NCBI GenBank assembly: GCA_016874895.1 | Contig: VGSX01000080.1 | Coordinates: 1-12,866 of the forward strand | Reading direction: 5' to 3' | Source: Deltaproteobacteria bacterium | Lineage (GTDB): Bacteria; Desulfobacterota; Desulfobaccia; Desulfobaccales; Desulfobaccaceae | Length of the DNA: 12,866 bases | Part shown: positions 1 through 5,929 of the stretch, one piece after another | Layout: every line of letters begins with the position of its first letter | Position numbering within the stretch: the first letter of the stretch is position 1 | Position numbers and translations under genes: made by a program | The notes under the pieces: generated by a model | Databases searched by the model: none | Told to the model about the DNA's origin: nothing | The model's input: only the letters and a program-made list of their open reading frames with translations

Positions 1-324
1 ATCGCCAGAGAGGAATTTCTGGAGTTCACCAAGAGTGTCTGGACCTTCCCGGCGGAGCCGGCCCGAAAGGTGGGCCACCCGGCCCCGTTCCCGGTGGAAC
101 TCCCCTACCGGCTGATCCAGCTCTACACCTTTGCCGGGGAAGTGGTCCTGGACCCTTTCCTGGGGAGCGGCCAGACGGCCCTGGCGGCTCTTAAGGCCGG
201 GCGCCATTACGTGGGGTACGAGATTGAGCCGGACTATATCGCCTTGGCCGAAAAGCGGATGCAACAGGTTATCAGGGAGACCAGGCTCCAGGGGAGGCTG
301 GAACTGGATGAACCGGCAATCTGA
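1..324 (+). CDS. DNA methyltransferase, C-terminal fragment (N4/N6 beta class)
   Basis: This is the 3' end of a gene that begins before the window; the frame is open from base 1 and ends in TGA at 322-324, leaving 107 residues. Residues 51-60 read DPFLGSGQTA, the AdoMet-binding motif I (FxGxG) of the DNA methylase N-4/N-6 family, and are preceded by HPAPFP (26-31), a segment typical just before motif I in these enzymes. VGYEIEPDYIALAEKR then gives the acidic residue of motif II. Motif I lying near the C-terminus means the catalytic motif IV (DPPY or SPPY) should be upstream, outside the window, as in beta-class adenine-N6 or cytosine-N4 methylases. Whether it belongs to a restriction system or is an orphan cannot be told. 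It runs convergently into ruvX with about 48 bp between them and no clear terminator. Confidence 0.9.
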   Translation: MAREEFLEFTKSVWTFPAEPARKVGHPAPFPVELPYRLIQLYTFAGEVVLDPFLGSGQTALAALKAGRHYVGYEIEPDYIALAEKRMQQVIRETRLQGRLELDEPAI

Positions 325-372
325 GGGACTTTTGGGCCCCTCTCGGCGCGGCAAACTGGTAAATTGCAGAGG

Positions 373-837
373 TTAGTGGGAAGGTAACGGCTCACTGCAG
401 CTGTTGAGGGCCGCCTCTCGGCGAGCATCTAAAAATGCCTGCAAAATCAGGACGGCGGCCAGCTTGTCGATGACCAGGCGCCGTTTCCGCCGGCTGACGT
501 CCGCCTGGATTAAGACCCGCTCCGCCTGCAGGGTGGTGAGCCGTTCGTCCCAGGTGTGCACCGGTATACCCAGGCGTTCCCGTAAGGCCTCGGCCCAGGC
601 CAGCACCTCGACCGCCGCGTCCCCTAAACGCCCGTCCAGATGCCGGGGCAGGCCGAGGACGATTTCCTGGACTTCGTGCTTCCCGGCCAGTTCCACCACC
701 TGATCCAGGTCGCGCTCCCCTCCCCGCCTTTGGAGCACGGTCAAACCCTGGGCGGTCAGACCCAGGGCATCGCTCAGGGCCAAGCCGATGCGCTTTGCTC
801 CCAGATCAAGCCCTAAAATGCGGGTGTAAGAGGTCAT
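373..837 (-). CDS. ruvX: RuvX/YqgF family RNase H-fold nuclease (pre-16S rRNA processing / putative Holliday junction resolvase)
   Basis: A cytoplasmic RNase H-fold nuclease of 154 aa, close to the usual family length of 135-155. Members of this family mature the 5' end of 16S rRNA in E. coli and have been proposed as Holliday junction resolvases. Counting from the ATG at 837: ILGLDLGAKRIGLALSD (7-23) carries the first catalytic Asp (D11); EIVLGLPRHLDG (58-69) is the conserved second strand region; TWDERLTT (95-102) supplies E98; and IDKLAAVLILQAFLD (123-137) supplies D124 of the C-terminal helix. ATG 837 is preferred over the in-frame GTG at 843 because GAGGGAG lies about 5 nt before the ATG but abuts the GTG. 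The ATG overlaps the TGA of the PIN remnant (ATGA at 834-837), so translation is probably coupled and the gene may be transcribed from the toxin-antitoxin promoter. Confidence 0.93.
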   Translation of the reverse strand: MTSYTRILGLDLGAKRIGLALSDALGLTAQGLTVLQRRGGERDLDQVVELAGKHEVQEIVLGLPRHLDGRLGDAAVEVLAWAEALRERLGIPVHTWDERLTTLQAERVLIQADVSRRKRRLVIDKLAAVLILQAFLDARREAALNSCSEPLPSH

Positions 838-1046
838 TTCCACTCCCTCTGCCAGGAAAATTTGCCGGTGAGAACCTGTTTGACTTCTTGCAGAATGTAA
901 GGGGAAATGACATTGCGGATCAGCCCGGTTCTGGCCATCTCCAGAATATCTTTGGGTCTGCCGCCGAAATTAAGGGCCGAAATAATTACATTAGTGTCAA
1001 TGACCACTCGGGCTCTGCCCTTGTCGACGGAATTCGTCAAGCACAC
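834..1046 (-). pseudogene. Truncated PIN-domain toxin (COG1569-like VapC family remnant)
   Basis: The reading frame gives RVVIDTNVIISALNFGG near its start, the N-terminal signature of PIN ribonucleases with the first metal-binding Asp (DTN), followed by ILEMARTGLIRNVISPYILQEV and a KFSW segment that fits the middle of the putative-toxin PIN subfamily (family length about 130-145 aa). It stops after at most 70 residues, so the central and C-terminal acidic residues of the active site are absent and the product should be inactive. Its TGA overlaps the ruvX ATG, leaving no room for the missing half, which points to a deletion rather than a frameshift. The start is uncertain: GTG at 1046 gives 70 aa, GTG at 1007 gives a more family-like VVIDTN start with an AAGGG about 10 nt upstream. 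It overlaps the antitoxin gene by 11 to 50 bp. Confidence 0.75.
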
Positions 1047-1254
1047 GCTCCACGTCTTTGTCGGTGAGGCCCTGTTCCTGAGCTTTCAGGCGCCCATAGC
1101 GATAAAGCCGCTCCCATTTTTTTTCCTCAATATATCTGCGGATAGCCTCGCGAAAGAACTCACTGCGGCTCCGCTTTTCTTCTTTGGCCAGCTTTTCCGC
1201 TTCGTCCAAAAGTTCAGGCAGCAGGGAAATGGTAACAAGCTTGGTGGTTCTCAC
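997..1254 (-). CDS. Ribbon-helix-helix (CopG-type) antitoxin
   Basis: An 85-residue protein. Residues 3-11 (TTKLVTISL) form the DNA-contacting beta strand and about 12-44 (LPELLDEAEKLAKEEKRSRSEFFREAIRRYIEE) the two helices of a CopG/ParD-like ribbon-helix-helix dimer; the SRSEFFREAI segment is the family's characteristic second helix. The charged tail from about 45 would be the toxin-binding part. The start is GTG at 1254, chosen because TAAGGAG sits 7 nt upstream. In intact PIN/RHH pairs this protein neutralises the toxin and represses the shared promoter; here the adjoining toxin gene is truncated, so the antitoxin may persist as a stand-alone DNA-binding protein. Its gene overlaps the toxin remnant, as expected of a toxin-antitoxin operon. 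Confidence 0.85.
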   Translation of the reverse strand: MRTTKLVTISLLPELLDEAEKLAKEEKRSRSEFFREAIRRYIEEKKWERLYRYGRLKAQEQGLTDKDVERVLDEFRRQGQSPSGH

Positions 1255-1296
1255 AACAGGGCTCCTTAAGGCGGAATGAGTATTACACTGACATAC

Positions 1297-1324
1297 AATT
1301 TAACACAGATTTGTTATCTGTCAA
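1297..1324 (-). promoter_or_regulatory. Probable promoter of the antitoxin-PIN-ruvX cluster
   Basis: On the - strand a perfect TTGACA (-35) lies at 1319-1324, followed after 16 bp by TAAATT (4 of 6 match to TATAAT) at 1297-1302. It is about 40 bp upstream of the antitoxin GTG. The -35 match is exact; the -10 choice is less certain because other AT-rich hexamers lie close by. Confidence 0.5.
1305..1321. promoter_or_regulatory. Perfect 6-5-6 inverted repeat inside the antitoxin promoter (candidate operator)
   Basis: ACAGAT at 1305-1310 and ATCTGT at 1316-1321 form a perfect inverted repeat around TTGTT. It overlaps the -35 hexamer and fills most of the spacer of the proposed promoter, where a bound ribbon-helix-helix dimer pair would block RNA polymerase. 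Autoregulation through such short palindromes is usual for RHH antitoxins; assignment to this antitoxin is an inference from position. Confidence 0.5.
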
Positions 1325-1349
1325 ATTGAACTAAAAAAGCCTCTGTTTG

Positions 1350-1357
1350 AATTAGGT
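1350..1357. repeat. Left 8-bp target-site duplication (AATTAGGT)
   Basis: AATTAGGT directly abuts the left terminal inverted repeat of the 133-bp element and is identical to 1491-1498 on the other side. Perfect identity suggests a fairly recent insertion. Confidence 0.65.
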
Positions 1358-1490
1358 GTAAGCGTTCAGCCGTCAGCTAATACTTTTAATTCAAATAGTT
1401 ATTCCAAGATGGCAGATCGCTGGCTTCTCGATTATTTTGCCTAAACCATTGTTTTTGCTGAAAGCTGATTGCTAATTGCTGAACGCCTAC
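1358..1490. mobile_element. MITE-like non-coding element with terminal inverted repeats
   Basis: The 133-bp element begins GTAAGCGTTCAGC (1358-1370) and ends GCTGAACGCCTAC (1478-1490), inverted repeats matching at 12 of 13 positions. Both ends continue inward as tandem heptamers of the form NNTCAGC: 1364-1377 on the + strand (GTTCAGC, CGTCAGC) and 1457-1484 read on the - strand (GTTCAGC, AATTAGC, AATCAGC, TTTCAGC). It is flanked by perfect 8-bp direct repeats AATTAGGT. It holds no plausible gene and is AT-richer than its surroundings. It lies between the 3' end of the PEP-synthase-like gene and the antitoxin promoter. The parent transposase is not in the window. Confidence 0.7.
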
Positions 1491-1498
1491 AATTAGGT
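1491..1498. repeat. Right 8-bp target-site duplication (AATTAGGT)
   Basis: AATTAGGT directly abuts the right terminal inverted repeat and matches the left copy at 1350-1357 exactly and in the same orientation. Confidence 0.65.
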
Positions 1499-1550
1499 TT
1501 CCTCCCAAGTGTGACAAGGCTAATTGCCTCTCGTTCGTCTATCCCACGAA

Positions 1551-4175
1551 TCAAGCTTCTCCGGCTTCTTGAGGCTCCCCCTCCTCCCCCAGGGGCAAAA
1601 TGGCCGTTTCGATATCCTCCAGGATCTTGTGGCGGTAGTAGCCGGCCTGGTCTGCCTTGGCCATGACCATATCCAGTTGCCGGGTGTGGACGCTGATGTA
1701 CCCTAGAATGCGAAGGCGGGACAACATATATTCTTTGTCGCCGATGTCCATGCGGGCGAAGACGGAATCCTCTTTGATATCCACCTTAAAATCGTACATT
1801 TCCAATACTTCCTGCACCAGACGGGCCCGGGCCATGCGCCGGGGATAGTCCGCGGCCCCGCCCTTGAAGGCAAAGCGCAGATAATTTTCGTGGGGGTTGT
1901 CCCCCACCAGGGCCTCCACCGTGGAAAAGTGGAAGCCGAAGCGGGAAGTCAGGTTGCAGAAGTTTTTAGAGATCATGAAATAATTGATGTTGCCGAATAC
2001 CGACGGCCCGGTGACTTCGAGATTGCGATTGGTGGCGGCCTGGCCGATGATGGCCATGAAGCCGCCGGCGTCCACCGGGGGCGGTCCTTCCCATTTTACG
2101 GTGTTGATCCCCTCCCACAGGGCCAGCATGGGCACCGAGGCGATCTTGGAAATATGTATCTCCCGGTCCGGGGTGTCCTCCGTAAAGCCGTCTTCCAGGT
2201 CCAGGACAAACCACTGCATGGGGACCTCGGCCACCAGGCGCTTGATAAAATGTTTGGCCAGGTTCTTGTTCTTTTCGTAATCGAACAACTCCTTTACCGA
2301 TACCTCATGGACATAGCGGGTGATGTCGTGCAGGGTGCGGCAGTTTTTGATGCGGAAATCCGGCCCGTCCGGGTTGGTGAGGTTCAAGGGGGTGATATGG
2401 GCCATGACCTCCTTCAGGGTTTCGTACACCGGCGTCCCCACCATAAGGTTGGCCTGGCGGTTCCCCAGGGCCAGCAAACTTTCCACCCGGCCCTCGTAGA
2501 TGGTGTGGCCCTCGGCGTCCACGGTGATGATATCCCCATTCTTGATCTTCTTGGTGGCCTCGCCGGTGTTGAACAGGGCCGGGAGGTGAAATTCCCGGGA
2601 GACGTTGGCCAGATGGCCGGTGATGCCCCCCCGGTCGGTAACCACCGCCACGGCCCGGGACAATACCGGGGCCCAGTTCGGGTGGGGAAAAGCTGTTACC
2701 AGAACCGCGCCCTCCGGAAATTGCAGCAGGTCAAGGTTGTTGGCCACAATAGAGGCCGGTCCCGCAGCCACCCCGGGGCTGGCCATTTCCCCGCCCCGCA
2801 GGATGATGGGGGCTTCGATGCCAGAAGCGATGTCCCGCTCCGGGCGGTCAGCCACCGTCATCTGCTGCAGGGGGCGGCTCTGCAGGATATAAATATTCCC
2901 CGCCTGGTCGATGGACCATTCGATGTCCTGGGGGGACTGGAAATGTTCTTCCAGGCGCAGGGCGTAGCGGGCCAGTTCCAGGGCCTGCTCGTCGGTGATG
3001 GCCGCCAGGGTGCTGGCCTCATCGGTGACCTCCCGGCAGACGCCCTCCTCGGGGAGGCAGATAAACTTATGTTTCTTGTCGGCAATGTCCTTTTTCAGGA
3101 TGCTCAGCGGCTCCTGCCGGGAAATGACCATAAGGTCCGGGGTGGCGCTGCCGTCCACCACGGTCTTGGCCAGGCCGTGCACCGCGTTAATGAACACGGC
3201 GTCACTGCGGATGTCCATGGGGTTGCGGGAGTACATGACTCCCCCGGCGGCCGCGTCCACCATCTCCATGCACCCCACGCACATGGCCACGTCTTCGTCC
3301 CGGATACCTTTATGCAGACGGTAGGTGATGGCCGTCAGGGCGTATTTGCTGGCCACGATCTCTTTATAGACCTGCAGCAGATGCTCCGGGCTAACGTTGA
3401 GCTCCGAGCGGTACTGACCGGCAAAGGAAGTCTGGGCGCTGTCTTCGCCGATGGCGCTGGAACGCAGCGACACCCGCACCTCCCGGCCCACCGCGGCCGC
3501 CAGATTCTTATAGGCCGCCATGATCTCGGCGCCCAGATCCTCGGGCACCTCGGAATTGATGATGTTCATCTGGATTTCAGAGCTCAGACGGTAGAGGTCG
3601 GCCATTTCCTCGGCCTCCACGGCCTGCAGCCGCCGGTTGATTTCCTCCTGGAGGTTGTTGTAGGCCAGGAAGCGCTCGTATCCCGCGGCGGTGACTACAA
3701 AGCCCTGGGGCACCGGAATCCCCTCCACCCGGCTGATGAGCTCCCCCAGATTGGCCATTTTGGAGCCCACCGCGTCGGCCATTTCTTTATCGGTGCGGGA
3801 TAAGGGCAGGACGAATTCCGTCAGCGGCGGCGGGGCCTTGCGGCTCAGGGTCTGGTCGATGTTTTCCTTAATACCCTCGAACACCGTCTCCAACTGCTGG
3901 TATTTGTCCCCGGCCAGCTCCCCCAGATACTTAATCATGGCATATACATTGACGCAGATGGCAGTGCAGTGGGAGCGGACAAAGGCCATGCCGAAACTAT
4001 AATTGCCGTAGGCGGCGGACTCCATATCGCTCATGAGCTGCAGGGCAGTGTTGTTGGCCGCCAGGAGCATCTTGAAGGCCTGATAGCGCCGGCGGAACAC
4101 GGCCCGCAACTCCTCCACGGTGGGGGCCGGGGGACGTGAGAAAACGCTTTTTAATTTGGCAAGCAGACCGGTCAT
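1551..4175 (-). CDS. PEP-synthase-like phosphotransferase lacking the PEP/pyruvate barrel, with a novel C-terminal domain
   Basis: An 874-aa cytoplasmic protein. Residues 1-125 form a mainly helical N-terminal region. Residues about 135-440 are the ATP-grasp PEP/pyruvate-binding domain of dikinases: VGSKMANLGEL (136-146, K139), GIPVPQGFVV (152-161), LRSSAIGEDS (237-246, R238/E244/D245), GGVMYSRNP (311-319), DIEWSID (417-423) and LQSRP (431-435). Residues about 460-565 are the swivelling phosphohistidine domain, with VVTDRGGITGHLANVSRE (511-528) placing the phospho-accepting His at H521. The TIM-barrel domain that binds PEP/pyruvate in PpsA and PPDK is missing; about 600-865 is a different domain, shared with the protein at 6830-7996. 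The protein should therefore split ATP and form phospho-His, but the final acceptor is unknown, comparable in logic to rifampin phosphotransferase. The ATG has GAGGAAG 5 nt upstream. It is transcribed divergently from the TauE/SafE gene, suggesting linked function. Confidence 0.9.
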   Translation of the reverse strand: MTGLLAKLKSVFSRPPAPTVEELRAVFRRRYQAFKMLLAANNTALQLMSDMESAAYGNYSFGMAFVRSHCTAICVNVYAMIKYLGELAGDKYQQLETVFEGIKENIDQTLSRKAPPPLTEFVLPLSRTDKEMADAVGSKMANLGELISRVEGIPVPQGFVVTAAGYERFLAYNNLQEEINRRLQAVEAEEMADLYRLSSEIQMNIINSEVPEDLGAEIMAAYKNLAAAVGREVRVSLRSSAIGEDSAQTSFAGQYRSELNVSPEHLLQVYKEIVASKYALTAITYRLHKGIRDEDVAMCVGCMEMVDAAAGGVMYSRNPMDIRSDAVFINAVHGLAKTVVDGSATPDLMVISRQEPLSILKKDIADKKHKFICLPEEGVCREVTDEASTLAAITDEQALELARYALRLEEHFQSPQDIEWSIDQAGNIYILQSRPLQQMTVADRPERDIASGIEAPIILRGGEMASPGVAAGPASIVANNLDLLQFPEGAVLVTAFPHPNWAPVLSRAVAVVTDRGGITGHLANVSREFHLPALFNTGEATKKIKNGDIITVDAEGHTIYEGRVESLLALGNRQANLMVGTPVYETLKEVMAHITPLNLTNPDGPDFRIKNCRTLHDITRYVHEVSVKELFDYEKNKNLAKHFIKRLVAEVPMQWFVLDLEDGFTEDTPDREIHISKIASVPMLALWEGINTVKWEGPPPVDAGGFMAIIGQAATNRNLEVTGPSVFGNINYFMISKNFCNLTSRFGFHFSTVEALVGDNPHENYLRFAFKGGAADYPRRMARARLVQEVLEMYDFKVDIKEDSVFARMDIGDKEYMLSRLRILGYISVHTRQLDMVMAKADQAGYYRHKILEDIETAILPLGEEGEPQEAGEA

Positions 4176-4202
4176 GGGAGCTTCCTCAGCAGGATTTCCT
4201 GA

Positions 4203-4230
4203 ATTATATCATCTGTAACCAGGTTGCCAA
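4203..4230 (-). promoter_or_regulatory. Promoter of the PEP-synthase-like gene
   Basis: On the - strand TTGGCA (5 of 6 to the -35 consensus) at 4225-4230 is followed after 16 bp by a perfect TATAAT at 4203-4208. Transcription would start near 4196, giving a leader of about 20 nt with the GAGGAAG ribosome-binding site. This is the best sigma-70-type promoter in the window. Confidence 0.65.
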
Positions 4231-4310
4231 GCAGCAAACGGAGGGGCAGACTCTTTATGGCACTGAACCCCTTGCAAAACGGCAGGCCTGTTCGCCTTGA
4301 AAATCCCCTG

Positions 4311-4343
4311 TTGTAGGGGCGGGTCTGAGACCCGCCCCTACAA
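4311..4343. repeat. 33-bp perfect hairpin repeat in the divergent intergenic region
   Basis: Arms of 16 bp, TTGTAGGGGCGGGTCT (4311-4326) and its exact reverse complement (4328-4343), surround a single G. It has no T-run, so it is not a typical terminator. A 17-bp core, GGTCTGAGACCCGCCCC, recurs exactly at 9380-9396, so this belongs to a dispersed intergenic repeat family. Confidence 0.75.
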
Positions 4344-4345
4344 AC

Positions 4346-4362
4346 TTTTACACCCTGTAAAA
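4346..4362. promoter_or_regulatory. 17-bp perfect palindrome, candidate operator
   Basis: TTTTACA (4346-4352) and TGTAAAA (4356-4362) flank CCC. It lies 2 bp beyond the 33-bp hairpin, about 115 bp upstream of the -35 box of the PEP-synthase-like gene and about 285 bp upstream of the TauE/SafE start. I do not match it to a known regulator site; it could be a regulator-binding site or an edge of the repeat element. Confidence 0.3.
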
Positions 4363-4513
4363 TAAATGGACACACTGAGGCCGGGAATTGATCCCGCAGG
4401 AATAGATTTGTGCAGTTTTTCAGCAAGTCCCGCTTATTCCCAGTTTGGCACATGGATTGCATTTATATTTCTAGTTCAACTTTTTTCTTTGCAGATGCCA
4501 AAGATTCTGATAC

Positions 4514-4553
4514 AAGAGGATGTGAATATTTTCATTAATCCTCTTTTTTTTTT
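4514..4553 (+). terminator. Rho-independent terminator without an obvious upstream gene
   Basis: AAGAGGAT (4514-4521) pairs with ATCCTCTT (4538-4545), with an inner TGAA/TTCA pairing in the loop, and runs into about ten T residues (4544-4553) on the + strand. No convincing + strand gene ends here. It may terminate read-through, end a small untranslated transcript from 4366-4510, or act as a leader attenuator for the TauE/SafE gene whose start is about 90 bp further on. Confidence 0.55.
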
Positions 4554-4610
4554 GGGCTCACTCCTGCTCTGGGCTTAAAGGGGCGGGAAGCTAATATACC
4601 AGGCAGCATT

Positions 4611-4616
4611 TATAAT
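4611..4616 (+). promoter_or_regulatory. Possible -10 box upstream of the TauE/SafE gene
   Basis: A perfect TATAAT is placed 30 bp before the chosen ATG, with no recognisable -35 hexamer 15-19 bp upstream (the region reads GGAAGCTAA). If real, the promoter would need an activator or another sigma factor. Confidence 0.3.
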
Positions 4617-4645
4617 ATTAAGATCATAAGGAGGTTATGTTTTCT

Positions 4646-5926
4646 ATGAGTCGCGGCCAACGTCTGTTTTCCATGCTGAAAATGGCTGCGGAGCACCATG
4701 CCCGTTGGGAGATAGAAATGTCCAACAACATCGTGCGCAACCGCAAAAAATTACTGTTATTATTGATTCTCTGCCTGCCCATCCTGGGGTTCTGGGGCTA
4801 CACCTGGGCGGCCGGAGACATCCTGGGCGGCAAGACCGCTTTCGCCCCGGCCTTTTATACCCCAGGGATCTTTTTCGCCACCATCTTCATCGGCCTGGCC
4901 GCGGGTCTGGTCACCGGCTGCATCGGCGCCGGGGGCGGCTTTATCATTACCCCGGCCCTGATGAGCGCCGGCATTAAAGGCATCCTGGCCGTAGGCACCG
5001 ACCTGTTCCATATTTTCGCCAAGGCCATCATGGGCACCGCGGTCCACAAAAAGATGGGGAACGTCTCGGTAAAACTGGCCATCGCCTTCCTGGCCGGCTC
5101 CCTTATCGGCGCCACCGGCGGCGGCATGCTTAACCGCTGGGTTTATGACACCAACCCGGTATTAAGCGACCTGTTCATCTCCCTGGTCTACGTCTTCCTG
5201 CTGGGCTTCCTGGGCTTTTACTCCATGGCCGACTTCCTGAAACTGCGGAAGGCCGGGGCGGACACCAAGATCCAGGATCCCCACGCCCACGGCGGCGGTA
5301 AACCTGCGGCCCAGGCCACCACCGGTCTGGCCCAGAAGCTGCAATCCGTCAACCTGCCCCCCATGATTACCTTTGATGAGGATCTGGTACCCGGCGGCAA
5401 CCGCATCTCCGGCGTCTTTGTGGCTATATGCGGTTTCGTAGTGGGCGTCGTGGCGGCCATCATGGGCGTGGGCGGCGGCTTCCTGGCCTTCCCCATGTTC
5501 GTGTATATGCTGGGCGTCTCCTCCTTCACCACCGTGGGCACCGACATCCTGCAGATCATCTTCACCGCCGGTTATGCCGCCGTCACCCAGTATGCCATCT
5601 ACGGCTTTATCTTCTATACCCTGGCCATGGGCATGCTCCTGGGCTCCCTGCTGGGCATCCAGGTGGGCGCCCTGACCACCAAGGTGGTTAAAGGCATCTA
5701 TATCCGGGGTTTTTACGCCATCACCATCCTGGCCGGCTTCTTCAACCGCTTCTTCGCCCTGCCCAAAAAATTGCAGGAAATGGATTACATCGATATTTCT
5801 CCCACCCTGGCCGGCTACATCGATAACTTGGGACTGGTGATCTTCTTTTTAATCGCCGGAACCTTCGCCTTCTGGGTATTTTACATGTTCTTTACCAATC
5901 TTAAGAAGCTTCGGGGGGAGGTCTAA
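4646..5926 (+). CDS. TauE/SafE family membrane permease
   Basis: A 426-aa inner-membrane protein of the TauE/SafE (DUF81) family, whose characterised members export sulfite, sulfoacetate or other small organosulfur anions; the substrate here is unknown. The fold is duplicated: GAGGGF (94-99) followed by VGTDLF (116-121) and GVGGGF (274-279) followed by VGTDIL (297-302) are the matching signatures of the two halves. Likely membrane segments lie near 35-55, 73-103, 110-132, 142-160, 170-193, 255-280, 297-342 (two), 354-374 and 395-417. The N-terminus has about 30 extra basic residues, and the loop between halves (about 195-254) is long and contains DPHAHGGGK. ATG 4646 is chosen because AAGGAGG (4628-4634) is 11 nt upstream; an in-frame ATG at 4637 is only 2 nt from it. 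The gene is cotranscribed with the following one (3-bp gap) and divergent from the PEP-synthase-like gene. Confidence 0.88.
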   Translation: MSRGQRLFSMLKMAAEHHARWEIEMSNNIVRNRKKLLLLLILCLPILGFWGYTWAAGDILGGKTAFAPAFYTPGIFFATIFIGLAAGLVTGCIGAGGGFIITPALMSAGIKGILAVGTDLFHIFAKAIMGTAVHKKMGNVSVKLAIAFLAGSLIGATGGGMLNRWVYDTNPVLSDLFISLVYVFLLGFLGFYSMADFLKLRKAGADTKIQDPHAHGGGKPAAQATTGLAQKLQSVNLPPMITFDEDLVPGGNRISGVFVAICGFVVGVVAAIMGVGGGFLAFPMFVYMLGVSSFTTVGTDILQIIFTAGYAAVTQYAIYGFIFYTLAMGMLLGSLLGIQVGALTTKVVKGIYIRGFYAITILAGFFNRFFALPKKLQEMDYIDISPTLAGYIDNLGLVIFFLIAGTFAFWVFYMFFTNLKKLRGEV

Positions 5927-5929
5927 CAT

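Noticed and set aside
1457..1484. Heptamer repeats as a CRISPR or iteron array
   Set aside because: The units are only 7 bp, directly contiguous and coincide with the inverted-repeat ends of a short element with target duplications, so a mobile element explains them better.
1890..3803. A 637-codon open frame on the + strand opposite the PEP-synthase-like gene
   Set aside because: The - strand gene has unmistakable family motifs through the whole stretch. The + frame gives Gly/His/Val-rich sequence with no domain and is the usual antisense shadow of a GC-rich gene.
4311..4343. The 33-bp hairpin as a bidirectional terminator
   Set aside because: Neither side has a T-tract, no gene ends nearby, and part of it recurs elsewhere as a repeat.
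4172..4462. A 96-codon - strand frame ahead of the PEP-synthase-like gene
   Set aside because: It runs through the 33-bp hairpin and the promoter of the next gene and shows no protein-like features.
4366..4578. A possible 70-aa hydrophobic protein on the + strand
   Set aside because: There is no ribosome-binding site, the frame crosses the terminator stem and T-run, and the hydrophobic residues come from the T-rich stretch.
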